64,000 nt of DNA from Roseovarius albus. GTDB taxonomy: Bacteria; Pseudomonadota; Alphaproteobacteria; Rhodobacterales; Rhodobacteraceae. The notes under the pieces were generated by a model, which was not told the DNA's origin, made no database searches, and saw nothing but the letters and a program-made list of their open reading frames with translations. Both the position numbers and the translations under genes were made by a program. The stretch covers positions 1-64,000 of the forward strand of contig NZ_FWFX01000015.1 of NCBI RefSeq assembly GCF_900172335.1, read 5' to 3'. Every line of letters begins with the position of its first letter. Position 1 is the first letter of the stretch. Positions 35,474-44,072 of this stretch are shown here, piece after piece.

Positions 35474-36183
35474 CAGAGTTGTGATGCCACCTTACGCACC
35501 GTCTGCATGCGCTGAGCGTTAGGTGGGTGCGTTCCAAGGAAACGGTTGCCCGGATCAGGCAACTGGCTGAAGAACTGTGCACCGCGTACGGGATTGTATC
35601 CCGCCTTGTGGGTGATGATTGTACCCAATGCATCCGCTTCCAATTCATAATTCTTGGAATAACTGCGTGCGCCAACAGATGCGCCTACATCGGTTGCGGC
35701 ATCGATTCCGGAAGTGTTCACACCCAAAATGGCAGCGATTCCAGCCCCAACGATGGCACCGGCCGCAGCATTCTGTTGCTGACGTGACAAATGTCCGCGA
35801 ATGTGGTGCGCCGCCTCATGCCCCATCACAAAGGCAAGTTCATCTTTGTTTCGTACTTGCGCGATCAGTGCCAAATTGAACGCCAGAATGGGACGACCGG
35901 ATTTATCAACCGTCTGAAAGGCGTTTGGCGGTTGGTTCGGGCGATCATCCACTACGATTTTGAAATCACAATTCATACCCTTGGTTCGAGCACGACATTC
36001 GCGCTCTGCCACCGGCTCAACCGATTTCACAATCTGCACAAATTGCTGCTGCTGTGCTCGGTTTGGCTTGGTTGGCTTCGGGGCCTTTGCCACCTGTTGG
36101 GGCGCAGGCTTAGGCTGTTGTGTTTGTACGGTCGACACACAGCCCGTTAGACCGATCATACTCATTAAAATAATCCAGCGCAT
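35473..36183 (-). CDS. M48 family metalloprotease lipoprotein
   Basis: A 236-residue lipoprotein: a lipobox (LTGC) ends a short signal peptide, a Pro/Gln-rich linker follows, and the catalytic zinc motif HEAAH stands in FVMGHEAAHHIRGH with the third ligand Glu in ELEADALG. It resembles the LoiP/YcaL branch of M48 proteases, which control outer-membrane protein quality. After lipidation it would be anchored facing the periplasm. It is cotranscribed with the YigZ-like gene through a one-base overlap. Confidence 0.9.
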   Translation of the reverse strand: MRWIILMSMIGLTGCVSTVQTQQPKPAPQQVAKAPKPTKPNRAQQQQFVQIVKSVEPVAERECRARTKGMNCDFKIVVDDRPNQPPNAFQTVDKSGRPILAFNLALIAQVRNKDELAFVMGHEAAHHIRGHLSRQQQNAAAGAIVGAGIAAILGVNTSGIDAATDVGASVGARSYSKNYELEADALGTIITHKAGYNPVRGAQFFSQLPDPGNRFLGTHPPNAQRMQTVRKVASQL

Positions 36184-36300
36184 GGAGATCCTCGCGTATT
36201 CAACTCTGCCTATTGTAACATGCCGGCAGCCCGCGACCAGCCCTTCGATGGTAGATGCCGTGTTGCTTGCAAACTTATGCCGGGCCGCTAGGATAAAGAT

Positions 36301-36552
36301 ATGTTTTCAATAGAACACGAGTTTGACTCGACCATTGTCACATTGGTTGACGATAGTGACAGCCCCTTGAAAGAGGATGTTGTCATCAACGCCTTTGAAG
36401 AATGTATTACGGTAGAGCAATACGACCCGCGTACAGATCAAGTGCAGAGAATCACTCTATCTATGGCACAGGTGCGTGACTTGGGGGCAGCTCTGAACCT
36501 TCCTGAAGGGGTTTATGCGTTGGCTTCCGCATTAGAAGATACGTCTGAATGA
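36301..36552 (+). CDS. Conserved hypothetical protein
   Basis: An 83-residue acidic protein without signal peptide or membrane segment. The reading resembles a small alpha/beta protein (TIVTLVDDSD, ECITVEQYDP, ITLSMAQVRDLGAAL). An AGGA box 8 bases before the ATG supports the start. Not recognised to a named family; no function can be given. Confidence 0.6.
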   Translation: MFSIEHEFDSTIVTLVDDSDSPLKEDVVINAFEECITVEQYDPRTDQVQRITLSMAQVRDLGAALNLPEGVYALASALEDTSE

Positions 36553-36598
36553 CGCAGAGCCGAAATTCGAGGCTCCACGCCTTAATATATATAGCTCC

Positions 36599-36824
36599 TT
36601 ATTCTGACACATCAGGCGGGCTGCAATCGCCACAATCGCTTTTGTTCTCGGAGCCTTTTGTTGTTATGTCATAGGTGTTGTCAGACAGATCAACGGCGAA
36701 CGTGATGACATCCCCGATAAATCCAGAGACGCAGTAGATCACATAATCTGCGTCGAAAATTGTGTTCGCAATTGCCGGAGTTGCGATGGCAGCGGCAAAA
36801 AAGGACCACAATCGTGTTTTTCAT
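36599..36824 (-). pseudogene. Small secreted protein broken by a frameshift in its signal peptide
   Basis: A strong GGAGG site is followed by ATG at 36824, whose frame (MKNT, then nonsense) loses the signal peptide after four codons. Removing one base between 36824 and 36811 restores MKNTLWSFFAAAIATPAIA, a textbook signal peptide, and runs into a 50-residue mature part with a CGDC motif near the end. As written, only a TTG at 36811, too far from the GGAGG box, could start that frame. Either a pseudogene or a sequence error. Confidence 0.6.
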
Positions 36825-37142
36825 CAGAATTCCTCCCACGTCAGTTTGGTTCATCGGACACAATCCAGTAGCTTCAATTGAAGCCGCTCGGATGACCTCC
36901 GCCTGAATTACAAAGATTCAATTGCAGCGAAATTGTGCGTGTGACATTGCTCTCACAGCCAGTTCACCACTCGTGATCTGACCGACATCCATAAATCGCG
37001 TTTGTGAGATCTGATCAAATCTACCCTAACCGTTAGATAAGCCACCCTGTTGCCATTCGATATTTCATGAAGTGGCAGGGTTGACGAATGCCGCAGCACC
37101 CCCGACATGTAGAACCGGCTATCAATTTGAAAAGGAACGGCA
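36825..37142. other. Gap between the small secreted protein and the nitroreductase
   Basis: Contains a perfect 14-bp palindrome (36871-36884) and a related TTCAATTG at 36916-36923. No coding frame with support was found. Promoters for both flanking genes should lie here. Confidence 0.45.
36871..36884. promoter_or_regulatory. Palindrome GCTTCAATTGAAGC
   Basis: A perfect 14-bp palindrome about 50 bases upstream of the broken secreted-protein start, with a partial copy (TTCAATTG) about 45 bases further. The position suits an operator. No known site is recognised. Confidence 0.35.
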
Positions 37143-37721
37143 ATGCCTGATCCAAACCCCGCTGCTCTGGAGTTTTTACATTCCCGCCGTTCACGTCCCG
37201 CAAAAACCTTGGGTTTGCCCATTCCAAATCAGGAAGAATTGATCCCAATCTTATCCGCTGGTGCACGTACACCAGACCATGGCAAGCTTGAGCCATGGCG
37301 GTTTATTGTTTTGGAAGATGCCGCCTTGCGCCGGCTTTCCAATCTGGTTGTAAGCCGTGGTTCAACCTTGGAGAAATCCGAATCTGATATTGAAAAGGCC
37401 CGCCTCCAATTTGCGAACGCCGATCTGGCCGTTGCGGTTGTCGAAATACAAAAAACTTCAGAGAAGGTTCCCGGAATCGAGCAGACCTATTCCGCCGGGG
37501 CGGTTTGCCTATCGCTATTGAATGCAGCACTTGCGTCGGGCTGGGGGGCAAATTGGCTCAGCGGCTGGGCCTCGCATGATCGTGGTTTTGTTGAGGTTGG
37601 ACTTGGGTTGAAGGAAAACGAGCGCGTTGCAGGGTTTATTCATCTGGGCACCGAGACCTCGATACCACCGGAACGTCCACGGCCCAATCTGGATGAGATC
37701 ACCTCATGGATGTCGGCGTAA
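37143..37721 (+). CDS. Nitroreductase family protein
   Basis: A 192-residue FMN-dependent oxidoreductase of the nitroreductase family, YdjA-like. The N-terminal RRSRPAKTLGLPIP with its paired arginines and the ARTPDHGKLEPWRFIVL segment bind FMN; SGWGANWLSGWASHD lies near the dimer interface. It reduces nitro or quinone compounds with NAD(P)H. The gene overlaps the next start by 16 bases. The natural substrate is unknown. Confidence 0.88.
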   Translation: MPDPNPAALEFLHSRRSRPAKTLGLPIPNQEELIPILSAGARTPDHGKLEPWRFIVLEDAALRRLSNLVVSRGSTLEKSESDIEKARLQFANADLAVAVVEIQKTSEKVPGIEQTYSAGAVCLSLLNAALASGWGANWLSGWASHDRGFVEVGLGLKENERVAGFIHLGTETSIPPERPRPNLDEITSWMSA

Positions 37722-38416
37722 TCTTTTCCGCCTTTTTCAAGGCACTGGGGCAAATGGGCGATCACCGCTTCCGGCGCGTCCTGCTCATCGGTGTGGGGCT
37801 AACGATTGCCCTGTTGATCGGTGTTTATGCGGTCTTTCTGACCGCTGCCCAATGGTTTTTGGGCGATACAACAACATTGCCCCTTTTGGGTGGGGTGACT
37901 TGGATCAGCGATCTGGTGAGTTGGGGCAGCGTGTTCCTGATGCTCGGGCTGTCGGTGTTCCTGATGGTGCCTGTCGCCTCGGCGATCACGTCGTTTTTTC
38001 TGGAAGACGTAGCCAAGGCGGTTGAAGCGCGCCATTACCCAAATCTGCCAGAGGTGCCACCGGTACCATTCTGGGAGGCGATGAAGGATACGGTGAACTT
38101 TTTGGGCGTCTTGATCGGTCTGAACATTGTGGCCTTGTTTATCTACATGCTGTTTCCGCCCTTCGCGCTGTTTATCTTCTGGGGTTTGAACGGGTTTCTT
38201 CTGGGCACTGAGTATTTTCAGATCACCGCCATGCGACGCGTGGGCCGGATTAAGGCCAAGCAATTGCGCCGCAAGCATTTACTCACCATCTGGGTGGCGG
38301 GCATCCTGATGGCAATGCCGCTTTCGATCCCGCTGGTGAACTTGATCATACCCATCTTGGGCGCGGCAACCTTTACCCACATTTTCCACGTGTTGGTACG
38401 AGAGGACGCCGCGTAA
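37706..38416 (+). CDS. EI24 domain membrane protein (CysZ-like)
   Basis: A 236-residue inner-membrane protein with about four hydrophobic segments and the EI24/CysZ family pattern (VPPVPFWEAMKD, FWGLNGFLLGTEYFQITAMRRVG). CysZ proteins import sulfate, but many EI24 proteins of this length have unknown roles. The start lies within the nitroreductase end, implying translational coupling. It is probably cotranscribed with the nitroreductase. Confidence 0.82.
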   Translation: MDVGVIFSAFFKALGQMGDHRFRRVLLIGVGLTIALLIGVYAVFLTAAQWFLGDTTTLPLLGGVTWISDLVSWGSVFLMLGLSVFLMVPVASAITSFFLEDVAKAVEARHYPNLPEVPPVPFWEAMKDTVNFLGVLIGLNIVALFIYMLFPPFALFIFWGLNGFLLGTEYFQITAMRRVGRIKAKQLRRKHLLTIWVAGILMAMPLSIPLVNLIIPILGAATFTHIFHVLVREDAA

Positions 38417-38429
38417 CTCCAGCTTTCAA

Positions 38430-38459
38430 GCTGTATGGCCGCATTGCAAGAAATACAGC
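38430..38459. terminator. Hairpin between convergent EI24 and RTX genes
   Basis: GCTGTAT (38430-38436) and ATACAGC (38453-38459) form a perfect 7-bp stem with a 16-base loop in the 78-base gap. There is no marked T-run, so efficiency is doubtful. Confidence 0.4.
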
Positions 38460-38494
38460 CATTCAAATATCAGCGTTTCTCGACACCGTCCAAC

Positions 38495-40156
38495 TCAAAC
38501 CAACAAAATATCGTCACCAATAGCGCTGAAATTGCTAATCCCCAATACTTCGAGTTCATTTTCATTTCCGAAATCGAATGTAAGATCTGAACCAGAACTT
38601 GATGACAGAGCCTCGAGTTCTTCTAAGGTCATAATTGATCCGACAAGTGCTGTGCTGTCGATAATCAGTTGATCAATCCCGTCTTCAAAATCCTCAACGA
38701 CATCTTGATCCGAATTAAAGATGAAGTGATCTGCACCCGTGCCCCCTGACATCGAATCGTTGCCTGCTCCTCCATCTAAAGTGTCCTTCCCCTTGCCCCC
38801 CATTAGGCGATCATCGCCAGTTCCGCCGTCTAAAGTGTCGCTGCCCATGTTGCCGTGCAGAGTATCGTTGTCTGCGCCTCCCAGCAGCATATCATATCCA
38901 TTGCCGCCCATCAGACTATCGTCACCGGTACCGCCGTCTAAAGTATCTCTTCCCTTGTTACCGTGCAGAGTATCATTGTCTGCGCCTCCCAGCAGCATAT
39001 CATATCCATTGCCGCCCATCAGACTATCGTCACCGGTACCGCCGTCTAAAGTATCTCTTCCCTTGTTACCGTGCAGAGTATCGTTGTCTGCGCCTCCCAG
39101 CAGCATATCATATCCATTGCCGCCCATCAGACTATCGTCACCGGTACCGCCGTCTAAAGTGTCTTTTCCGATGTTACCGTATAGAGTATCGTCGTCTGCG
39201 CCTCCCAGCAGCATATCATATCCATAGCCACCAATCAGAAGATCATAGCCAGTGCCGCCTTCTAAAGTGTCGCTTCCCATGTTGCCGTGCAGAGTATCGT
39301 TGCCTGCGCCTCCCAGCAGCATATCATATCCATAGCCACCAATCAGAAGATCATAGCCAGTGCCGCCTTCTAAAGTGTCGCTTCCCATGTTGCCGTGCAG
39401 AGTATCGTTGCCTGCGCCTCCCTGCAGCATATCATTTCCGTAACCGCCAAACAGGCGATCATAGCCAGTGCCGCCTTCTAAAGTGTCGCGTCCCATGTTG
39501 CCGTGCAGAGTATCGTTGCCTGCGCCGCCCTGCAGCATATCATTTCCGTAGCCGCCTATTAGCGTGTCGTCACCAAGGTCACCTAAAAGAGTGTCATTCC
39601 CGCCGCGCCCAAAAATCTTGTCATCGCCATCACATCCTCGCAGGATATTGTCTAATCCATTGCCCTTTAACGTATCATTGAAGTTCGAACCGATAATGCC
39701 TTCTATGGAAATATAGATGTCACCTTTGTGCTGACCAGAGCTTTGATAGGAATTCAAAAGATCGATCCAAACACCTGATTTCGAAGTTTTAAAACTTACA
39801 AAGTCTACACCATCCCCTCCGTTCAGCACATCCTTTCCATTGCCGCCATCAAGTGTATCAGATCCGTCCCCCCCGATCAGAGTGTCCTTGCCATTGCCGC
39901 CGGATAGAAAGTCATCTCCATCGCCGCCATAGACGCGATCTTTGCCATTGCCGCCATAAGCTTCGTCGTCACCGCCTCCGCCGTGCAGCTCATCCTTTCC
40001 ATTCTCTCCAAACAGAGTGTCATCGCCCAAAAGGCCCTTGATGGTATCATGACCATTACCGCCAAGTATCTCGTTGTCTCCAGAATCGCCGACTAGATAG
40101 CTTGAGCCATTGCTGCCTTTATTGCTGCCTTTATCGAACCCATAATCCTTACGCAT
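38495..40156 (-). CDS. RTX (calcium-binding nonapeptide repeat) protein
   Basis: A 553-residue protein made almost wholly of GGxGxDxLx nonapeptide repeats that bind Ca2+ and fold as a parallel beta-roll after secretion. No N-terminal signal peptide is present; the acidic C-terminus (DVVEDFEDGIDQL and DDILLV end) resembles the uncleaved signal for type I secretion. No other domain, catalytic or adhesive, is evident except a non-repeat insert around residues 120-165. The start at 40156 has a G-rich box; the frame is open 15 codons upstream. A matching exporter is not in the window, apart from a broken HlyD-type adaptor about 8 kb away. Confidence 0.88.
   Translation of the reverse strand: MRKDYGFDKGSNKGSNGSSYLVGDSGDNEILGGNGHDTIKGLLGDDTLFGENGKDELHGGGGDDEAYGGNGKDRVYGGDGDDFLSGGNGKDTLIGGDGSDTLDGGNGKDVLNGGDGVDFVSFKTSKSGVWIDLLNSYQSSGQHKGDIYISIEGIIGSNFNDTLKGNGLDNILRGCDGDDKIFGRGGNDTLLGDLGDDTLIGGYGNDMLQGGAGNDTLHGNMGRDTLEGGTGYDRLFGGYGNDMLQGGAGNDTLHGNMGSDTLEGGTGYDLLIGGYGYDMLLGGAGNDTLHGNMGSDTLEGGTGYDLLIGGYGYDMLLGGADDDTLYGNIGKDTLDGGTGDDSLMGGNGYDMLLGGADNDTLHGNKGRDTLDGGTGDDSLMGGNGYDMLLGGADNDTLHGNKGRDTLDGGTGDDSLMGGNGYDMLLGGADNDTLHGNMGSDTLDGGTGDDRLMGGKGKDTLDGGAGNDSMSGGTGADHFIFNSDQDVVEDFEDGIDQLIIDSTALVGSIMTLEELEALSSSSGSDLTFDFGNENELEVLGISNFSAIGDDILLV
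38807..39562 (-). repeat. Seven tandem 108-bp (36-residue) units in the RTX gene
   Basis: The central part consists of seven units of 36 residues, each of four nonapeptides. Units 5 and 6 are identical in protein sequence, and neighbouring units are far more alike than distant ones. This pattern indicates recent unit duplication by recombination. Confidence 0.85.
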
Positions 40157-40434
40157 TTCTGCCCCCCACAAAAAAAATCTACAAAATTGCTTCTTCGTCA
40201 AAGCGGACTAAAGAATACATTGAGACGGCGATTTTCGCAAATTTGCTTAAATTTCCACCAAATCTGCGCGGTTAGGCAGGGCCAACCGTTTGAGAGCATT
40301 CAACTCAGAGAGCGGATAGATCGATCGCTTACTAAACCAGTGAGGGCAGGAAGGTCATAAACCGGTCTAGCCCCAAACAAAAGTTAGAAGCCTCGCGAGT
40401 TTGTTAAGATTCAGTAATTCGAGAATTATCTCGA

Positions 40435-40468
40435 TATATGCCAGAGCAAATTACTGCTCTGGCATATA
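40435..40468 (-). terminator. Hairpin after the mce-DUF1467 operon
   Basis: TATATGCCAGAGCA (40435-40448) pairs perfectly with TGCTCTGGCATATA (40455-40468), loop AATTAC, 6 bases after the DUF1467 stop. The stem is long, but no T-run follows; a second small hairpin CGAGA/TCTCG lies next to it. Confidence 0.6.
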
Positions 40469-40474
40469 TTGCGA

Positions 40475-40750
40475 TTAACTCGCAGGCCCCATCCGATTGA
40501 ACATATCAATGTCACGAACACTGATTACACCAGAGATGATGATACCAGCGACAATCACCCACAGCACTGTTGCGATGCCCGTGGTGATCCAGGCCTTTTT
40601 CTTCAGGTGGTGCTTTTCCGGTGACCCGGCATGGGTCCCGGGTATCACATCACCAGCCTCGCCTTGGGTTTGAATCCGGATCGGGATGACGGTCAGGAAC
40701 GTCATGAACCAGATCACCAGATACAGAACGATCCCCGAAGCGACACCCAT
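40475..40750 (-). CDS. DUF1467 family membrane protein
   Basis: A 91-residue protein with two hydrophobic helices (LYLVIWFMTFLTVIPIRIQT near the N-terminus, and TTGIATVLWVIVAGIIISGV). The motif TVIPIRIQTQGEAG with PGTHAGSPE is typical of DUF1467, a small family common in alphaproteobacteria and regularly next to mce. The start overlaps the mce stop by one base (TGATG). Its role is unknown; the coupling suggests a link to propionyl-CoA/methylmalonyl-CoA metabolism. Confidence 0.88.
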   Translation of the reverse strand: MGVASGIVLYLVIWFMTFLTVIPIRIQTQGEAGDVIPGTHAGSPEKHHLKKKAWITTGIATVLWVIVAGIIISGVISVRDIDMFNRMGPAS

Positions 40751-41154
40751 CAGACCTGCTCCAGCTCAACCAGACAACCGTTGAAGTCCTTCGGGTGCAG
40801 GAACAGCACGGGTTTGCCATGGGCGCCAATCTTTGGCTCACCACTGCCCAAAACACGTGCGCCAGTTTCTTTCAGGTGATCACGGGCTGCAATGATGTCA
40901 TCAACCTCGTAACAGACATGGTGAATGCCACCAGAGGGGTTCTTTTCCAGAAAGCCATTGATCGGGCTGTCATCACCCAAGGGATAGAGCAATTCGATTT
41001 TGGTATTCGGCAGTTCAATGAAGATCACGGTGACGCCGTGGTCTGGCTCATCCTGAGGTGCGCCGACATTGGCCCCCAGCGCATTCCGATACTGATCTGC
41101 TGCGGCCTCAAGATCTGGCACAGCAATGGCAACGTGGTTTAGGCGTCCGATCAT
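40750..41154 (-). CDS. mce: Methylmalonyl-CoA epimerase
   Basis: A 134-residue VOC-fold enzyme that interconverts the two epimers of methylmalonyl-CoA in propionate breakdown. It opens with LNHVAIAVPDLEAAADQYR (metal-binding His), contains IELLYPLGDDSPI and GIHHVCYEVDD (second metal-site His), and ends with FLHPKDFNGCLVELEQV (metal-site Glu). Length and motifs match the family. Cotranscribed with the DUF1467 gene. Confidence 0.94.
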   Translation of the reverse strand: MIGRLNHVAIAVPDLEAAADQYRNALGANVGAPQDEPDHGVTVIFIELPNTKIELLYPLGDDSPINGFLEKNPSGGIHHVCYEVDDIIAARDHLKETGARVLGSGEPKIGAHGKPVLFLHPKDFNGCLVELEQV

Positions 41155-41299
41155 CCTATCGCTCCTAGTTCATCTGTTTGCCTGTGTTATGGGGTGCGAT
41201 TGCCCGTCTGGCAAGCGACAGGGCGCCGCATCCCTGCAATTAACAGATCATTCACCATGACAACTTAGCGTGATCAGGCAACCACATGGAGGACGGATC

Positions 41300-42007
41300 A
41301 TGGAAGACCTGATTTTGAAGCGCAATCCAACGCGTAAGCATCCATTGCTGGGGCTCACTGTATTGGTGGTCGAAGATAGCAAGTTTGCCAGCGATGCCAT
41401 GCGGTTGATGTGCCTGCGCAGTGGCGCACGCATTCGCCGCGCCGACTGCCTTTGTTCAGCCCGCAAGCACCTCAAAGTCTACCGACCATCCGTGGTGATC
41501 ATTGATGTGGGTTTACCGGACGGATCTGGTTTGGAGTTGATCAAAGATCTGCACGCGGCACGCCCGAGGGTCAACGTCTTGCTCGGGATGAGCGGCGATG
41601 ACGCCCAGCAAGAAGCAACAACGAACGCCGGGGCTGATGGGTTTGTTGCGAAGCCCTTGGTAAACCTTGCGTATTTTCAAACGACTATCCTGTCTCATTT
41701 GGATTCTTCTGCACAGGTCACAGGCTTGCAAGAAGTCGGAAGCCAATCCATCGAGCCGGACCAGATCGCATATCAGGATGATATGTCACATGCAGCGACA
41801 TTGCTGGAAGCGCAACAAGACGACACATCTCTGGAATATGTCACGCAGTTTTTGCGAAGCGTTGCGACATCTGCAGGGGACATGAGGTTGGAAAAAGCCG
41901 CCAAAAACTTGTCGCGGGCGACATCGCAGGGCTACGTTCCGCGCAGTATCGTCAGAGAGGTTTTGGGAATGTTGCAGCACCGCATGGACCAAACGGCGGC
42001 GTTTTGA
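41300..42007 (+). CDS. Receiver-domain protein without output HTH
   Basis: A 235-residue protein. Residues about 16-135 form a response-regulator receiver domain: VLVVEDSKFA (acidic pocket), IDVGLPDGSGLELI with the phospho-acceptor Asp in VVIIDVGLPD, and KPL for the conserved Lys. The C-terminal 90 residues are helical without a DNA-binding motif or known output domain. A GGAGG box 7 bases upstream supports the start at 41300. No histidine kinase is adjacent, so it is an orphan regulator, perhaps acting by protein contact. Confidence 0.85.
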   Translation: MEDLILKRNPTRKHPLLGLTVLVVEDSKFASDAMRLMCLRSGARIRRADCLCSARKHLKVYRPSVVIIDVGLPDGSGLELIKDLHAARPRVNVLLGMSGDDAQQEATTNAGADGFVAKPLVNLAYFQTTILSHLDSSAQVTGLQEVGSQSIEPDQIAYQDDMSHAATLLEAQQDDTSLEYVTQFLRSVATSAGDMRLEKAAKNLSRATSQGYVPRSIVREVLGMLQHRMDQTAAF

Positions 42008-42008
42008 T

Positions 42009-42035
42009 CCCTCTGCCTGCTAGCCAGACAGAGGG
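42009..42035. terminator. Hairpin between convergent receiver gene and aspS
   Basis: CCCTCTG (42009-42015) pairs with CAGAGGG (42029-42035), right after the receiver gene stop and 15 bases from the aspS end. No T-run in either direction. Confidence 0.5.
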
Positions 42036-42050
42036 AAATGCGTAAGTAGT

Positions 42051-43826
42051 TTAATCCTGAGGAATGACGCGCAGGTTCAATTCCATCAGCTGATCCGGTG
42101 TCGGCTCGGATGGCGCAGCCATCATCAGATCTTCGGCACGTTGGTTCATCGGGAACATGATGACCTCGCGAATGTTGGCTTCATCTGCCAACAGCATGAC
42201 GATACGGTCGATGCCCGCAGCACAACCACCGTGTGGTGGGGCGCCATATTGGAAGGCGTTGACCATACCGCCAAAGCGCTTTTCAACCTCTTCCTTGCCG
42301 TAACCCGCGATTTCAAAGGCCTTGAACATGATTTCAGGGCGGTGGTTCCGGATCGCGCCTGAGACCAGTTCATAACCGTTGCATGAAAGGTCATACTGGT
42401 ATCCTAGAACGTCCAGCGGATTGCCTTCGAGGGCTTCCATGCCACCCTGCGGCATCGAGAACGGATTGTGCTCAAAGTCAATCTTGCCAGATTCGTCGTC
42501 TTGCTCGTAAATCGGGAAATCCACAATCCAGGCAAAGGCAAAGCGATCTTTGTCGGTCAAGCCCAGCTCCTCGCCGATCGCAACACGGGCTTTGCCAGCG
42601 ATCGTTTCAAAGGCTTTTGGCTTACCACCAAGGAAGAAGGCCGCGTCGCCAACACCAAGACCTAGTTGCTGACGGATGGCTTCAGTACGCTCTGGGCCAA
42701 TGTTTTTGGCCAGTGGACCTGCCGCTTCCATGCCCTCGCCTTGATCCCGCCAGAAGATATAGCCCATACCAGGCAGGCCTTCTTTTTGCGCGAAAGCATT
42801 CATACGGTCGCAGAACTTGCGTGAGCCACCTTTGGGGGCTGGAATGGCGCGAATTTCCGTACCCTCCTGCTCCAGCAGCTTGGCAAAGATTGCAAATCCT
42901 GAACCACGGAAGTGATCTGAAACCACTTGCATTTTAATCGGGTTGCGCAGGTCGGGCTTGTCGGTACCATACCACAGCGCCGCATCACGGTACGAGATTT
43001 GCGGCCAGTCCTGATCAACCGGGCGACCACCACCGAATTCTTCGAAAATGCCTGCTAGAACGGGCTTGATGGTGTCGAAGACATCCTGCTGCTCAACAAA
43101 CGACATCTCAAGATCGAGCTGATAGAAGTCGGTGGGCGAGCGGTCAGCACGCGGGTCTTCATCACGGAAGCACGGCGCGATCTGGAAATACTTGTCAAAA
43201 CCCGACACCATGATCAGCTGCTTGAACTGCTGCGGGGCCTGCGGCAGAGCATAGAACTTGCCGGGATGCAGGCGCGACGGCACGAGGAAGTCACGCGCTC
43301 CTTCGGGGCTGGATGCAGTGATGATCGGCGTTTGGTATTCGCGGAAGTTGATATCCCACATCCGGCGACGGATCGAAGCAACCACATCCGAACGCATGGT
43401 CATGTTGCGCTGCATCACATCGCGACGCAGGTCAAGATAGCGATAGCGCAGACGAGTTTCTTCGGGATATTCTTGATCGCCGAACACGATCAAAGGAAGC
43501 TCTTCAGAGCTGCCCAGAACCTCAAGATCACGCACAAAAACTTCAACCTCACCAGTTGGCAGCTTGGCGTTCACTAGGCTTTCGTCACGCGCCTTAACCT
43601 CGCCATCAATGCGAATGCACCATTCGGAACGAACTTTTTCAACCTCAGCAAAAACAGGGCTATCGGGGTCACACAATACCTGCGTTACGCCATAGTGATC
43701 GCGCAAGTCGATGAACAAGACACCGCCGTGGTCGCGGATGCGGTGCACCCAGCCCGACAGGCGGACGGTCTGCCCGACATTGGATTTGTTCAACTCTGCG
43801 CATGTATGGCTGCGATATGCGTGCAT
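42051..43826 (-). CDS. aspS: Aspartate--tRNA ligase
   Basis: A 591-residue class II aminoacyl-tRNA synthetase of the bacterial type. It has the OB-fold anticodon-binding domain ([22 protein letters not shown] in two parts), motif 2 [20 protein letters not shown], a GAD insertion domain between residues about 290 and 420, and motif 3 [19 protein letters not shown]. It charges tRNA-Asp (possibly also tRNA-Asn in species lacking AsnRS). A GGGC box precedes the start. It stands alone on the leftward strand. Confidence 0.97.
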   Translation of the reverse strand: MHAYRSHTCAELNKSNVGQTVRLSGWVHRIRDHGGVLFIDLRDHYGVTQVLCDPDSPVFAEVEKVRSEWCIRIDGEVKARDESLVNAKLPTGEVEVFVRDLEVLGSSEELPLIVFGDQEYPEETRLRYRYLDLRRDVMQRNMTMRSDVVASIRRRMWDINFREYQTPIITASSPEGARDFLVPSRLHPGKFYALPQAPQQFKQLIMVSGFDKYFQIAPCFRDEDPRADRSPTDFYQLDLEMSFVEQQDVFDTIKPVLAGIFEEFGGGRPVDQDWPQISYRDAALWYGTDKPDLRNPIKMQVVSDHFRGSGFAIFAKLLEQEGTEIRAIPAPKGGSRKFCDRMNAFAQKEGLPGMGYIFWRDQGEGMEAAGPLAKNIGPERTEAIRQQLGLGVGDAAFFLGGKPKAFETIAGKARVAIGEELGLTDKDRFAFAWIVDFPIYEQDDESGKIDFEHNPFSMPQGGMEALEGNPLDVLGYQYDLSCNGYELVSGAIRNHRPEIMFKAFEIAGYGKEEVEKRFGGMVNAFQYGAPPHGGCAAGIDRIVMLLADEANIREVIMFPMNQRAEDLMMAAPSEPTPDQLMELNLRVIPQD

Positions 43827-44072
43827 GATGCCCTTTCCGGCCCCGTGTCAGGGCGCTTATGTGATCGGCGTCGATACACCTTGGCCGGGGGTCAAAGTCA
43901 AGGGGTGCGGGGGACATGACTCGGCACAAAATCGCAAAAACATTTACAGAGTCGATTTTTTGGTCGAAAATACCTGCCGTAATCGCATTATAGGAATACA
44001 TTCGAGCAGCTTTGAAGAACGTACATCACCGGGTGAGTAGGCAGATTTACCGCCGAAATTTGGAGATGAAGC

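Noticed and set aside
36953-37296. Overlapping minus-strand frames upstream of and within the nitroreductase
   Set aside because: Antisense shadows with no motifs.
38807-39562. Tandem repeats as a CRISPR array
   Set aside because: The units are in frame within an RTX protein, have no spacers and no cas genes nearby.
43916-43993. 25-codon frame with a G-rich box upstream of the cyclopropane synthase gene
   Set aside because: Too short, without a paralogue or conserved feature to support translation.
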